A DNA stretch of 21,280 nucleotides. It comes from JAITWN01 sp964437335. Its GTDB lineage: Bacteria; Pseudomonadota; Gammaproteobacteria; SZUA-140. The position numbers were made by a program, and so were the translations under genes. This document shows, piece after piece, positions 7,451 through 15,297 of the stretch; within the stretch, counting starts at the first letter, position 1, and every line of letters starts with the position of its first letter. The stretch is taken from assembly GCA_964437335.1 (NCBI GenBank), contig CAYTGL010000043.1, positions 1 to 21,280 of the forward strand, read 5' to 3'. The notes under the pieces were generated by a model. It was not told where the DNA came from, searched no databases, and saw only the letters and a list, made by a program, of their open reading frames with translations.

Positions 7451-7524
7451 GATTCCACGGGCAGGAGCGCGACCGCTTCCGCCATAAAAACAATCACACC
7501 TTTGATACTCAAAAGGAGCTTACG

Positions 7525-8610
7525 ATGAACCCGCAGCTACGCATCATCCGCCTGCTGATTGGCGCCGTGGCGGCCTTCGCAATGGCTGGAAGCTTCGCCA
7601 GCGCCCAGACGCCGGCGGGGTTGATCACCAGTTTCGAGCCGCCTGGCCCCACGGAAGTGACCAACCCGCTGGGGTACTACACGGGCTGGGTGTTGGGCCA
7701 GGACTTCTGGAACGGCGGTTCCCGCGGCCCACGCGTGCAAACCGCGGCGGAGATCGCCGACGAGCTGACCGCCGCGGGCCTGAACCCCGGCGTGACGACG
7801 CGCAGCGGCGATCAGGCGCTGCTGGTCGCCAAGCTCGATACGGCGACCGAGAGCACTGGCTACTTCGTGCGCAACCCGTTCTTCGGACTCGAAACGACGG
7901 AGAAAGTCACGATGGATTTCTGGGTTCGCCCGTTGACCTCCGGGTTAGGCGCCGACCCCGCGGGCACGCCCGCGGGCAACGACAAGACCATCGGCGAACG
8001 CCAGGGCAATAACTTCTATGGCGTCATGGATGAGGGCGAAGTGCGCGCCGCGGCGATCCGCTTCGGCATCGTCGTCGAGCCGGGCAATCCCGATCCGTAC
8101 ACGAACGCGTCAGTCCGTACGATCGACTTCGCGAGCGCCAGCGTCGGCGACGCCGTGTGGGTGCCCTCGGGCCTCACCTGGACGGCCGACACGTGGTACA
8201 ATTTCACCTTCAAATTGGACTACGGCACGAAGACCTACGACCTGTTCCTCGACGGAACGAAGGTCAACGCCGATCCGATCCGCTTCTACAACGAATCCTC
8301 TCAGGCCGCCACGCGGTTCTTCGTGTCGCGCGGCACGAATCAGGCGGGCTCGATTCTGGACGACGTGAACATCTTTGCGACGCCCGAGACGCCGATCCTG
8401 GCCGGCGACTTCGACCAGGACGGCGACGTCGACGGCAACGACTTTCTCGTGTGGCAGCAGGACGTCAGCGTCGGCAGCCTGGAGGACTGGAAAGCGAACT
8501 TCGGCACGACCAGCGGCGGAGGCGGAGTCGCGGGCGTTCCGGAACCGGGCAGCGTGGTGCTCGCTTTGGCTGCGATAGTTGTCGGCATGGGCCGTCGCAG
8601 GCGCGCGTAG
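7525..8610 (+). CDS. Exported LamG-like protein with dockerin-like motif and PEP-CTERM tag
   Basis: 361 aa. The ATG at 7525 has a strong AAAAGGAG 6 bases upstream and is followed by a typical signal peptide (residues 1-28, cleavage after ASA), so I reject the longer open frame from 7348. The body (about 30-285) is a beta-sandwich-like region containing VTMDFWVRP, WYNFTFKLDYGTKTYDLFLDG and GSILDDVNIFA, as in concanavalin-like exported proteins of planctomycetes. Then comes a single dockerin-like calcium loop GDFDQDGDVDGNDFLVWQQ (about 293-311) and the tag VPEPGSVVLALAAIVVGMGRRRRA at the end. It is probably an exosortase-sorted surface protein. Its position right after the sigma/FecR pair suggests it is a target of that switch. 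No enzyme motif is visible. Confidence 0.88.
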   Translation: MNPQLRIIRLLIGAVAAFAMAGSFASAQTPAGLITSFEPPGPTEVTNPLGYYTGWVLGQDFWNGGSRGPRVQTAAEIADELTAAGLNPGVTTRSGDQALLVAKLDTATESTGYFVRNPFFGLETTEKVTMDFWVRPLTSGLGADPAGTPAGNDKTIGERQGNNFYGVMDEGEVRAAAIRFGIVVEPGNPDPYTNASVRTIDFASASVGDAVWVPSGLTWTADTWYNFTFKLDYGTKTYDLFLDGTKVNADPIRFYNESSQAATRFFVSRGTNQAGSILDDVNIFATPETPILAGDFDQDGDVDGNDFLVWQQDVSVGSLEDWKANFGTTSGGGGVAGVPEPGSVVLALAAIVVGMGRRRRA

Positions 8611-8699
8611 GTGAACCTGCACGCCCTGGGGGCTCCCAAGATTGCGAATGCTGCGCGTTGAGCCGGCGACCGTTGCGGCGCACGCGCCGAGAACGCTAC

Positions 8700-8740
8700 G
8701 ATGCAGCCGGCCGGGCGATCCGGCCGGCTGCATCTTCTTC
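8700..8740 (+). terminator. Rho-independent-type terminator
   Basis: A perfect 15-bp stem (8700-8714 with 8720-8734) with loop GCGAT is followed by TTCTTC. It lies 90 bases after the PEP-CTERM stop and 13 bases before the next start, so it separates this gene from the oxidoreductase-glycosidase group, or attenuates read-through. Confidence 0.65.
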
Positions 8741-8752
8741 GATATCTCGGGA

Positions 8753-9955
8753 ATGCCCATGGCCAACGACGCTTCGCGCCGCGTGTTTCTCCAAGGCCTC
8801 GGCTCTGCCGCGGCCGCAATGACGGCGAGCGCGGCGGCGCTCGCTCAAGAGATTTCCATCCAGGGCTTTGAAGCCCAGGCGGCCAGCGCCGCGGCATCGG
8901 CGGGCTGGACGCCCGTCTCTGATCGGAAGATTCGCGTCGGCCTCGTCGGCTACGGCGTGTGCAAGTTCGCGGCGGCGTTCGGGTTTCAGGATCATCCGAA
9001 TGCCGAGGTCGTTGCCGTCAGCGACCTCATTCCGCAGCGCTGCGCGGAGCTGGCTCAGGTCACGCGCTGTGCGCGAACCTACCCGTCGCTCGAAGAGTTG
9101 GTGAAGGACGACGACGTTGAGGCCGTCTTCGTGGCGACCGATGCGCCCAGTCACGCGCGGCACGCCATCCTCTGCCTGGAGCGCGGCAAGCATGTCGCCT
9201 CGGCGGTGCCGGCGTGCTTCGGCAATATCGAGGAGGCCGAGCGGCTTTTCGCCGCTGTGAGGAACGCGGCGCCGCTGAAGTACATGATGTTCGAGACGTC
9301 GTATTATCACGCCGACTTGCATGCGATGCGGCAGCTCTACCGCGCCGGCGCACTCGGGAAAATCATGTACGCCGAGGGCGAATACTACCACTACATGGAG
9401 CAGCCGATCGATTCGTACCAGGGCTGGCGCGTGGGATTGCCGCCGCAGTGGTATCCCACGCACTCCAACGCCTATGCGATCGGCGTGACCGGCGGCAGCT
9501 TCACCGAGGTCTCGTGCCTGGGGATGCCGAGCACGATCGAGCATCTGCGGCCCGAGAACAATCCGTATCGCAATCCCTTCGGCACGGAGATCGCGATGCT
9601 TAGAACCAGCGATGGCGGCGCGGCGCGGATGGCCGTAAGCTGGGACACGCCCGGCGCCGGCGGCGAGATGGGCCGCGTGCGCGGCGAGCGGGGAAGCTTC
9701 TACGGTCGGTATGAGGGGATCGAGACCGCGCTGCCCAACGTCGAGCGCCCGCCGTTGCCGGCGAATGTCGATCCCGGCGGGCACGGCGGCTCGCACGGCT
9801 ATCTGACGAACGAGTTCCTGCTCGCAATCCTCGAAGACCGGCAGCCGCTGGTCGACGTCGCCCAGGCGCTCAATATGACGGTCGCGGGAATCGTGTCGCA
9901 CCAGTCGGCGCTCGCGGACGGCGAGTTGCTCAAGATTCCGCAGTATCGCTTGTGA
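8753..9955 (+). CDS. Tat-exported GFO/IDH/MocA-family oxidoreductase
   Basis: 400 aa. Members of this family use NAD(P)H on sugars, inositols or related compounds, or act as glycosidases of unusual mechanism. The N-terminus has a twin-arginine signal (ASRRVFLQGLG, residues 7-17, then an Ala-rich stretch), so the folded enzyme is probably exported with its cofactor. The Rossmann fold begins near residue 59 with KIRVGLVGYGVCKFAAAFGF, with a variant glycine motif, followed by AEVVAVSDL and the VEAVFVATDAPSHARHA strand; KHVASAVPACFGNIEEAERL and KYMMFETSYYHADL fit the family centre. I choose the ATG at 8753; the ATG two codons later is equally possible. The glycosidase gene follows within 62 bases, so they are probably co-transcribed. 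Substrate unknown. Confidence 0.9.
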   Translation: MPMANDASRRVFLQGLGSAAAAMTASAAALAQEISIQGFEAQAASAAASAGWTPVSDRKIRVGLVGYGVCKFAAAFGFQDHPNAEVVAVSDLIPQRCAELAQVTRCARTYPSLEELVKDDDVEAVFVATDAPSHARHAILCLERGKHVASAVPACFGNIEEAERLFAAVRNAAPLKYMMFETSYYHADLHAMRQLYRAGALGKIMYAEGEYYHYMEQPIDSYQGWRVGLPPQWYPTHSNAYAIGVTGGSFTEVSCLGMPSTIEHLRPENNPYRNPFGTEIAMLRTSDGGAARMAVSWDTPGAGGEMGRVRGERGSFYGRYEGIETALPNVERPPLPANVDPGGHGGSHGYLTNEFLLAILEDRQPLVDVAQALNMTVAGIVSHQSALADGELLKIPQYRL

Positions 9956-10017
9956 GTGCGCCGGGCGGCAGGCGACAATACGATCGACCGCCCACCTTCT
10001 CGTTGAGTCCCGCGATC

Positions 10018-12729
10018 ATGTTGCGATCACCGACTTGTGCGCTCCTGGCGGCCTTGGCGGCAATCTGCTGTTCGCCGGCAGCCTGCGCCGCGGACGGCTC
10101 GCCGGCGGCCGACGTCATCTGGATCGAAGGCGAAGACGCTCAGGAAAACCAGGCCTCGCGGCATCCGTGGTACGACGACGTCAAGAAGGATGCACTCTCC
10201 GGCGGGCAGTGGCTCTCGCACTTCGACGAGGACCGTGAGGGGCAGGCGGAGTATGAATTCACGGTCGAGGAAGCCGACGAGTTTGTCCTGTGGGTCCGGG
10301 CCAATCCGGTTGCGGCGCGGCTGTCGTACCGATGGGACGACGCGGGCGAGTGGCAGGCGGTCGACTTCCGCGGCGACTTGCGCAACCAGATCAACATCGC
10401 CAGCGACAACAAGCCCGATCTGCGGTTCATCGCGTGGGTGAAGATCGGCGCATTCCCGTTGGACGCCGGGACGCATTCCATCGCGTTCCGCTTTCACAGC
10501 GATCCGCAGCACCACGGCGGCATCGACTGCCTGGTTTTCACGCGCATCCCATTCACGCCCAGCGGCGCGACCAAACCGGCGAACACCAGTGCGCCGGCGA
10601 AGCCCGACGAGTGGTTTCCGGTGATCATGGACGTCGATCCGCTGGACCCCGCCTCGGTCATCGACATGAGCGCGCTGGTTGAGGCGCCGGCCGGTCAGCA
10701 CGGGTTTCTGAAACGCGACGGCGCCGCACTGCGGTTCGAGAACGCTCCGCGGCCGACCAAGTTCTGGGGCGCCGGTTCGCCGGTGCAAGGCGCGACGCCG
10801 GAGGAGATGGACCAGGCCGCCCGCTGGTTTCGCAAGCATGGCATCAACATGGTGCGGCAGCACACGCTGATCGACGCCGTCGGGCTGCTCGATGAGCGTG
10901 GGCAGTTCGACGCATCGCGGCTCGACCGCTACGACCGCTGGTTCGCGGCGCTCAAAGAGCAGGGAATCTACTCGACTTGGTCGGTCGTGTACCCGCATCA
11001 CGGAGCGTTTCTGCAGCCCCACGACGTCGACGCCGAGTTGTTCGCGGAGCTCGACTCGCTGGACGAAGCGCACGATGGCAGCCGGGGACCGATCGTCGTC
11101 AACGATTACATTAATCTCGACCGGCGGCTGCAGGACGCCGCGTGGAAATACTTTGCGGCGCTGCTGGACCACGTGAATCCCTACACGGGGCTGGCCTACA
11201 AAGACGATCCGGCGCTCGCCGTGCTTGAGGTGCAGAACGAAAGCAATGTGTTCTTTTTCACGCTGAACACGCTGCTCGACCCGCAGCGGGCGCCGCTGCT
11301 GTCGCGATCGATGCGGCAGCGCTTTTTCGAATTCGCGCGGGCGAAGTACGGCGCGCCGGACGCCGCTGCGAGCGCGTGGGGCGGGCTCCGAGACGACGAC
11401 CGCTGGGAAGGCGGCGAACTGGCGCTCATGGGCGCCCATCACTGGGGCAGCGACGGGCCGCTGTACGAGTACGCGGGGCAAGAACGCCGCTGCGGCGATT
11501 ACATCGAATTTCTCGCGTCGATTCAGCGCGAGTACTACGAGCGCCGCATCAAGCAAATGCGCGACGTGGGCTTCAAGGGCGTCACGGTGACGACGGCGTG
11601 GCGCTCCGGCGGGCCCGCGGCCGATCTCGCCAACCTTTACTGCGACGCGGCGGGCGACAGCATTGACCGGCACAACTACTTCGGCGGCGGCGAGGGCGGG
11701 CATCGCATTGTCGAAGGCGCCGTCGACGCGGCGACGCATCTCGACCAGCCGGGCCACGGGCTGCTCGCGGTCGGCATGTTCCAGGCGCACGATCGGCCGT
11801 TCGCCTACAGCGAATGGTCGCACATGCCGCCCAACCCGTGGAAGGCGGAAGCAGCGCCGCTGGTGGCTTTCTACGGCATGGGGCTGCAGGGATGGGACGC
11901 TGTGTACCACTTCAGCATGGGCGACCGCCGCATGGGCGACGGCTGGCCGGGTCAGACCAAGTACGCCACGCACACCCCACATTACATGGGGCAGTTTCCG
12001 GCGCTGGCGTTTGCCGTGCACAAAGGCCACATTGCCGAGGGCGACGTCGTGGCGCTGCGCCGCGTGTCGCAGGCGGAGGTGTTCGCGGGGCGCGACGTGC
12101 TGGGCCAGTCGCTGTCCGGCGGGGGGCACGACGCGAAGGAACTGGTGGGCAAACTGTCGACGCCCCCCGCCGCGTTGGCGGTCGGCCGCGTGACGATCGA
12201 CTTTGCCGACGGCCCGTCGGAGCTGCGCGACTTCACAACGTGGCACGATCGCGCAGCCCGCACGATCCACTCCACGACGGGGGAGCTCGCGTGGAACTAC
12301 CGGGACCGCATCGTCGAGGTGCGGTCGCCGAAAACGCAGGCGGTGATCGGCTTCGCCGGCGGCAAGGCGATTCAGTTGCCGGACGTGCGCGTCGAGACGG
12401 CGACGCCCTTTGTCTCGCTGATCTTCACACCGCTGGACGACGCGGAGCTCCGCTCGTCGAAGCACATCCTCATCACGGCGATGGCCCGCGACAAACAGAC
12501 GGGCAGCCAGTTCAACGACGATTGGTCGCAACTGCTTGCCGAAGGCGGCCCGCCGCTGCTCATGGAGCCGGTGCAGGCGACAATTCGCGTGGCAGGCGCG
12601 CGGCCGCGACAAGTCAGGCCGCTCGACTTGTACGGCGTGCCGCGGGAGGAGTCGATCGACGTCGGCGCCGACGGTTCGTTTGCGATCGACGGGACGGCGC
12701 GCACGTATTACTACGAGGTTCTTCGCTGA
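10018..12729 (+). CDS. Exported glycoside hydrolase, clan GH-A-like, 903 aa
   Basis: The signal peptide (residues 1-25, ending ACAA) fixes the start at the ATG at 10018; the frame is open back to a GTG at 9952 that overlaps the preceding stop. Residues about 30-180 form a carbohydrate-binding-like beta domain (WIEGEDAQENQ... to GGIDCLVFTRIPF). A TIM-barrel region follows, from about 245 (TKFWGAGSPVQ) with ARWFRKHGINMVRQHTLID. LAVLEVQNESN places the Asn-Glu pair of clan GH-A at N407-E408 (likely acid/base), and PFAYSEW places E599 as a candidate nucleophile. Residues about 690-903 form a C-terminal beta domain. I cannot assign a numbered family: GH5-like or related beta-mannan/beta-glucan enzymes are possible. 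It is followed by a GH43 gene after 48 bases, suggesting a shared glycan substrate. Confidence 0.85.
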   Translation: MLRSPTCALLAALAAICCSPAACAADGSPAADVIWIEGEDAQENQASRHPWYDDVKKDALSGGQWLSHFDEDREGQAEYEFTVEEADEFVLWVRANPVAARLSYRWDDAGEWQAVDFRGDLRNQINIASDNKPDLRFIAWVKIGAFPLDAGTHSIAFRFHSDPQHHGGIDCLVFTRIPFTPSGATKPANTSAPAKPDEWFPVIMDVDPLDPASVIDMSALVEAPAGQHGFLKRDGAALRFENAPRPTKFWGAGSPVQGATPEEMDQAARWFRKHGINMVRQHTLIDAVGLLDERGQFDASRLDRYDRWFAALKEQGIYSTWSVVYPHHGAFLQPHDVDAELFAELDSLDEAHDGSRGPIVVNDYINLDRRLQDAAWKYFAALLDHVNPYTGLAYKDDPALAVLEVQNESNVFFFTLNTLLDPQRAPLLSRSMRQRFFEFARAKYGAPDAAASAWGGLRDDDRWEGGELALMGAHHWGSDGPLYEYAGQERRCGDYIEFLASIQREYYERRIKQMRDVGFKGVTVTTAWRSGGPAADLANLYCDAAGDSIDRHNYFGGGEGGHRIVEGAVDAATHLDQPGHGLLAVGMFQAHDRPFAYSEWSHMPPNPWKAEAAPLVAFYGMGLQGWDAVYHFSMGDRRMGDGWPGQTKYATHTPHYMGQFPALAFAVHKGHIAEGDVVALRRVSQAEVFAGRDVLGQSLSGGGHDAKELVGKLSTPPAALAVGRVTIDFADGPSELRDFTTWHDRAARTIHSTTGELAWNYRDRIVEVRSPKTQAVIGFAGGKAIQLPDVRVETATPFVSLIFTPLDDAELRSSKHILITAMARDKQTGSQFNDDWSQLLAEGGPPLLMEPVQATIRVAGARPRQVRPLDLYGVPREESIDVGADGSFAIDGTARTYYYEVLR

Positions 12730-12777
12730 GCGTCGCTCCGCGCCGGACAACCCTTGGTCCAAACAGGCTTGAACTCC

Positions 12778-13767
12778 ATGCACATGCATCGATTCGTTCG
12801 CTATCTGGCAGTCGCGTACGTCGTGGTCGCGGCGCCGCCGCTTGCCGCGGAGGAGCCTTCGACATCTGGAAATCCGATCTTCGCCGGCTGGTACGCCGAT
12901 CCCGAGGGCGTCATCTTCGGCGACGCGTACTGGATCTACCCCACCTATTCCGCGCCATACGACGAGCAGACGTTTTTCGACTGCTTCTCGTCGCAAGACC
13001 TCGTCACGTGGACGAAGCACGAGCGGGTGCTGACGGCCGACGACGTCCCGTGGGCCCGCCGGGCGATGTGGGCGCCGTCGGTCGTCGAGAAGGGCGGCAA
13101 GTACTACTTCTTCTTCGGAGCCAACGACATTCAGAACGACGACGCTGTGGGCGGCATCGGCGTGGCGGTGGCGGACAGTCCGGCAGGGCCGTTCAAGGAC
13201 TACCTGGGCAAGCCGCTGGTGGACAAGTTCCACAACGGCGCCCAGCCGATCGACCAGTTCGTGTTTCAGGACGCAGACGGCGCGTACTATCTGATTTACG
13301 GCGGCTGGCGGCACTGCAACATCGCCCGGCTGAATAACGACTTAACCGGTTTCACGCCGCACGACGACGGGACGATCTTCCGCGAGATCACGCCGGAAGG
13401 CTACGTCGAGGGCCCGTTCATGTTCATCCGCGACGGCAAGTACTACTTCATGTGGTCCGAGGGCGGCTGGACGGGGCCGAACTACAGCGTGGCCTATGCC
13501 ATCGCCGATTCGCCGTTCGGGCCGTTCGAGCGGATCGCGAAGGTGCTGAAACAGGACCCCCAGATCGCCACCGGCGCGGGGCACCACTCGGTGCTCCACG
13601 TGCCGGGGACGGACGGGTACTACGCCGTGTACCATCGCCGTCCGCGGGGCGAGCGGGACGGCAACTCGCGGGTCACCTGCATCGACCGGATGGAGTTCGA
13701 CGACCGCGGCTTCATCCAGCCGATCCGCATCACGCACGAAGGCGTGCCGACACGGCCGCTGGAGTGA
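12778..13767 (+). CDS. Glycoside hydrolase family 43 (exported)
   Basis: 329 aa. GH43 enzymes are inverting five-bladed beta-propeller arabinofuranosidases, xylosidases or arabinanases. A signal peptide (residues 1-24, ending PLAA) precedes GNPIFAGWYADPEGVIFGD, in which Asp41 fits the catalytic base. Asp159 (AQPIDQFVF) fits the pKa-setting aspartate and Glu211 (GYVEGPFMF) the catalytic acid, in the order and context typical of the family. I use the ATG at 12778; a TTG at 12754 and an ATG at 12784 are alternatives. The gap of 48 bases from the GH-A gene suggests co-transcription. No additional carbohydrate-binding module is present. The specific substrate cannot be told. Confidence 0.92.
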   Translation: MHMHRFVRYLAVAYVVVAAPPLAAEEPSTSGNPIFAGWYADPEGVIFGDAYWIYPTYSAPYDEQTFFDCFSSQDLVTWTKHERVLTADDVPWARRAMWAPSVVEKGGKYYFFFGANDIQNDDAVGGIGVAVADSPAGPFKDYLGKPLVDKFHNGAQPIDQFVFQDADGAYYLIYGGWRHCNIARLNNDLTGFTPHDDGTIFREITPEGYVEGPFMFIRDGKYYFMWSEGGWTGPNYSVAYAIADSPFGPFERIAKVLKQDPQIATGAGHHSVLHVPGTDGYYAVYHRRPRGERDGNSRVTCIDRMEFDDRGFIQPIRITHEGVPTRPLE

Positions 13768-13794
13768 GGGGGCGCCCGCGATCGAGTCAGTCCC

Positions 13795-14622
13795 CTAGCC
13801 CGTCCCTTCGAGGGAGGGGGAGGGGAAGTCCGCAGGGATGCCCAGCGGAACGGCTGCGGCGCTGGCGCTCGACGGTTCGCGCCACACGGGCAAGCGCAGC
13901 GTGAACGCCGTGCCTTTGCCCACCGTGCTTTCCACACGGATGCGGCCGCGGTGGGCTTCGACGATTTCGCGGCAGGCCGAAAGGCCCACGCCGGTGCCAC
14001 CCTTGCCGGTGGCGTCGGGGCCGGTCTTGGTCGTATAGTAGCGGTCGAAGATCTTGGGCAGGTGCTCGCGGGGAATCCCGACGCCGGAATCGCGAATCGT
14101 GAGATCGACCAGCCCGGCCGCCTCGTCGTGGGCGATACGAACCGTGAGCTCGCCGCCCGTGGGCATCGCTTGCCGCGCGTTGGTGGCCAGGTTGAGCAGC
14201 ACCTGCTGAATCTGGTTGCCGATGGCGCGCACCGGCGGCGCCGGCGCGAACTCGCGACGCACGGCGACGCGGAACTTTTGCATCTCGCGTTCCAGCAGCA
14301 CCATCGTTTCCTCAACCAGCGCGGCCAGCTCCACCGGCGCGAAATCGGCACTGCGGTTGCGGGCCATCCCCAGCACGCTGTTGGTGATCCGCTCGGCGCG
14401 CTGGGCCGCGGCAAGGATGCGGCCCAAGGCCTTGTCGCGCGTGGGCTCGTCTTTGTGCCGCAGGCCGAGCTTGGCGTAGTTGATGATCGTCATCAGCACG
14501 TTGTTGAACTCGTGGGTTGTCGTGCCCACGAGCTCACCGAGCGCGGCCATCCGCTGGGCCTGCATCAGCTCGGCCCGCAGGGCTGCTAGCTCGTCGTGAT
14601 CGGTCGCCGCCGCCTCGGCCAT
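13795..14622 (-). CDS. Soluble sensor histidine kinase
   Basis: 275 aa, with no membrane segment. The dimerisation/phospho-acceptor helix is AALGELVGTTTHEFNNVL with His37 as the phosphorylated residue. The ATP-binding domain shows the N box QQVLLNLATNARQAM (N144 and N149), the G1 box DSGVGIP (178-184), FDRYYTTK (192-199) and the G2 box GTGVGLS (210-216). The HEFNN arrangement is that of the NtrB-like class. The start is the ATG at 14622, preceded by GGGGGA; the frame continues upstream without protein-like character. No sensory domain precedes the kinase core beyond 20 residues, and no response regulator gene is adjacent, so input and partner are unknown. The last residues, SPSLEGTG, are encoded within a palindromic stretch (13803-13815). 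Confidence 0.93.
   Translation of the reverse strand: MAEAAATDHDELAALRAELMQAQRMAALGELVGTTTHEFNNVLMTIINYAKLGLRHKDEPTRDKALGRILAAAQRAERITNSVLGMARNRSADFAPVELAALVEETMVLLEREMQKFRVAVRREFAPAPPVRAIGNQIQQVLLNLATNARQAMPTGGELTVRIAHDEAAGLVDLTIRDSGVGIPREHLPKIFDRYYTTKTGPDATGKGGTGVGLSACREIVEAHRGRIRVESTVGKGTAFTLRLPVWREPSSASAAAVPLGIPADFPSPSLEGTG
13803..13815. repeat. Short palindrome at the convergent gene ends
   Basis: TCCCT-TCG-AGGGA lies at the end of the kinase gene, facing the GH43 stop 35 bases away. It could form a small shared terminator hairpin, but there is no T tract. Confidence 0.3.
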
Positions 14623-14844
14623 GGCTCGTCCCCCAAGGGCAACGCGGCTTGCCAATTCGCCGCCGCCTCGCGCGTTTGTCCGACTGGCACATCCTAACTG
14701 CCGGCAGGGCAACGCGTTGCCGCTGCGCATGGTGGTATCGTCCAAGTTCGCTGGGCGACTGGAACCGTTCGCACTACAATCCGCCGCCCGGGAGGTTCGC
14801 CCCCGGGGGTTTTGATTTCTCGGAACACATTCGAGGTCGGCGTC

Positions 14845-15105
14845 ATGCAAGCCCCGGCGATGCTAGCGGAAGCGCTCCAGCTCCTGCGACAACACGACTA
14901 CACAATTCGCGAGGAATACCTCGACGGCGCCGGCGGCGGGCACTGCTCGTTCGCGGGCAGGAAGTGGCTGCTGTTGGATGTCACGCAATCGACGCACGAG
15001 CAACTGACCGACGCGATGGATGCGCTGCGGTGCGAGCCGCAGGCGCGCACGGGGCGGCTGTCGCCGGAGCTGGCAGCGCTGCTTGCGCCGAAGCGGGCGG
15101 CGTGA
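14845..15105 (+). CDS. Small conserved hypothetical protein, 86 aa
   Basis: The protein starts MQAPAMLAEALQLLRQHDYT and runs through an IREEYLDGAGGGHCSFAGRKWLLLDVTQS stretch to a helical C-terminus ending APKRAA. The strand-turn pattern (GHC..AGRKWLLLD) looks like a compact alpha/beta fold. Cys and His sit in GGGHC, but no metal site is evident. A GAGG lies about 10 bases before the ATG at 14845. I recognise no family. It is divergent from the histidine kinase (223 bases between starts). A heptamer repeat array begins 7 bases after its stop. Confidence 0.75.
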   Translation: MQAPAMLAEALQLLRQHDYTIREEYLDGAGGGHCSFAGRKWLLLDVTQSTHEQLTDAMDALRCEPQARTGRLSPELAALLAPKRAA

Positions 15106-15112
15106 GCGGCGG

Positions 15113-15133
15113 GATGCTCGATGCCGGATGCGG
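15113..15133. repeat. Heptamer repeat array (GATGCNN units)
   Basis: Three adjoining 7-bp units, GATGCTC, GATGCCG and GATGCGG, continue into a looser AATGGAG and GAGGATG. They begin 7 bases after a stop codon, as do the units at 268 and 2269. Confidence 0.75.
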
Positions 15134-15246
15134 AATGGAGGAGGATGCGGCAGAACATGCGCCTCCGGCAGACACCGCTCGTGGGAAGATACAAGGAGGG
15201 GTTGGCCGTACTCGGCGCTCCATCACCTTTGGGGTGTGTTCGCTTT

Positions 15247-15276
15247 GATGGGTTCCCGCTGCACGGCGAACCCATC
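15247..15276. terminator. Hairpin between convergent genes
   Basis: GATGGGTTC (15247-15255) pairs with GAACCCATC (15268-15276). The stem extends by CCG/CGG past one bulged base. It lies 21 bases beyond the GH172 stop on the - strand. The T tract is lacking on both sides, so the terminator role is tentative. Confidence 0.4.
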
Positions 15277-15297
15277 CTCGCCTGCTACTGCTGGGAA

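Noticed and set aside
6337..7512. 391-codon - strand frame opposite the FecR-LamG gene
   Set aside because: Antisense shadow; no motif, no ribosome binding site, unlike composition.
10027..13314. Open frame of 1095 codons on the - strand opposite the two glycosidase genes
   Set aside because: It is antisense to proteins with clear signal peptides and catalytic motifs, is Arg/Val/His-rich and has no domain pattern; GC-rich third positions suppress stops in this frame.
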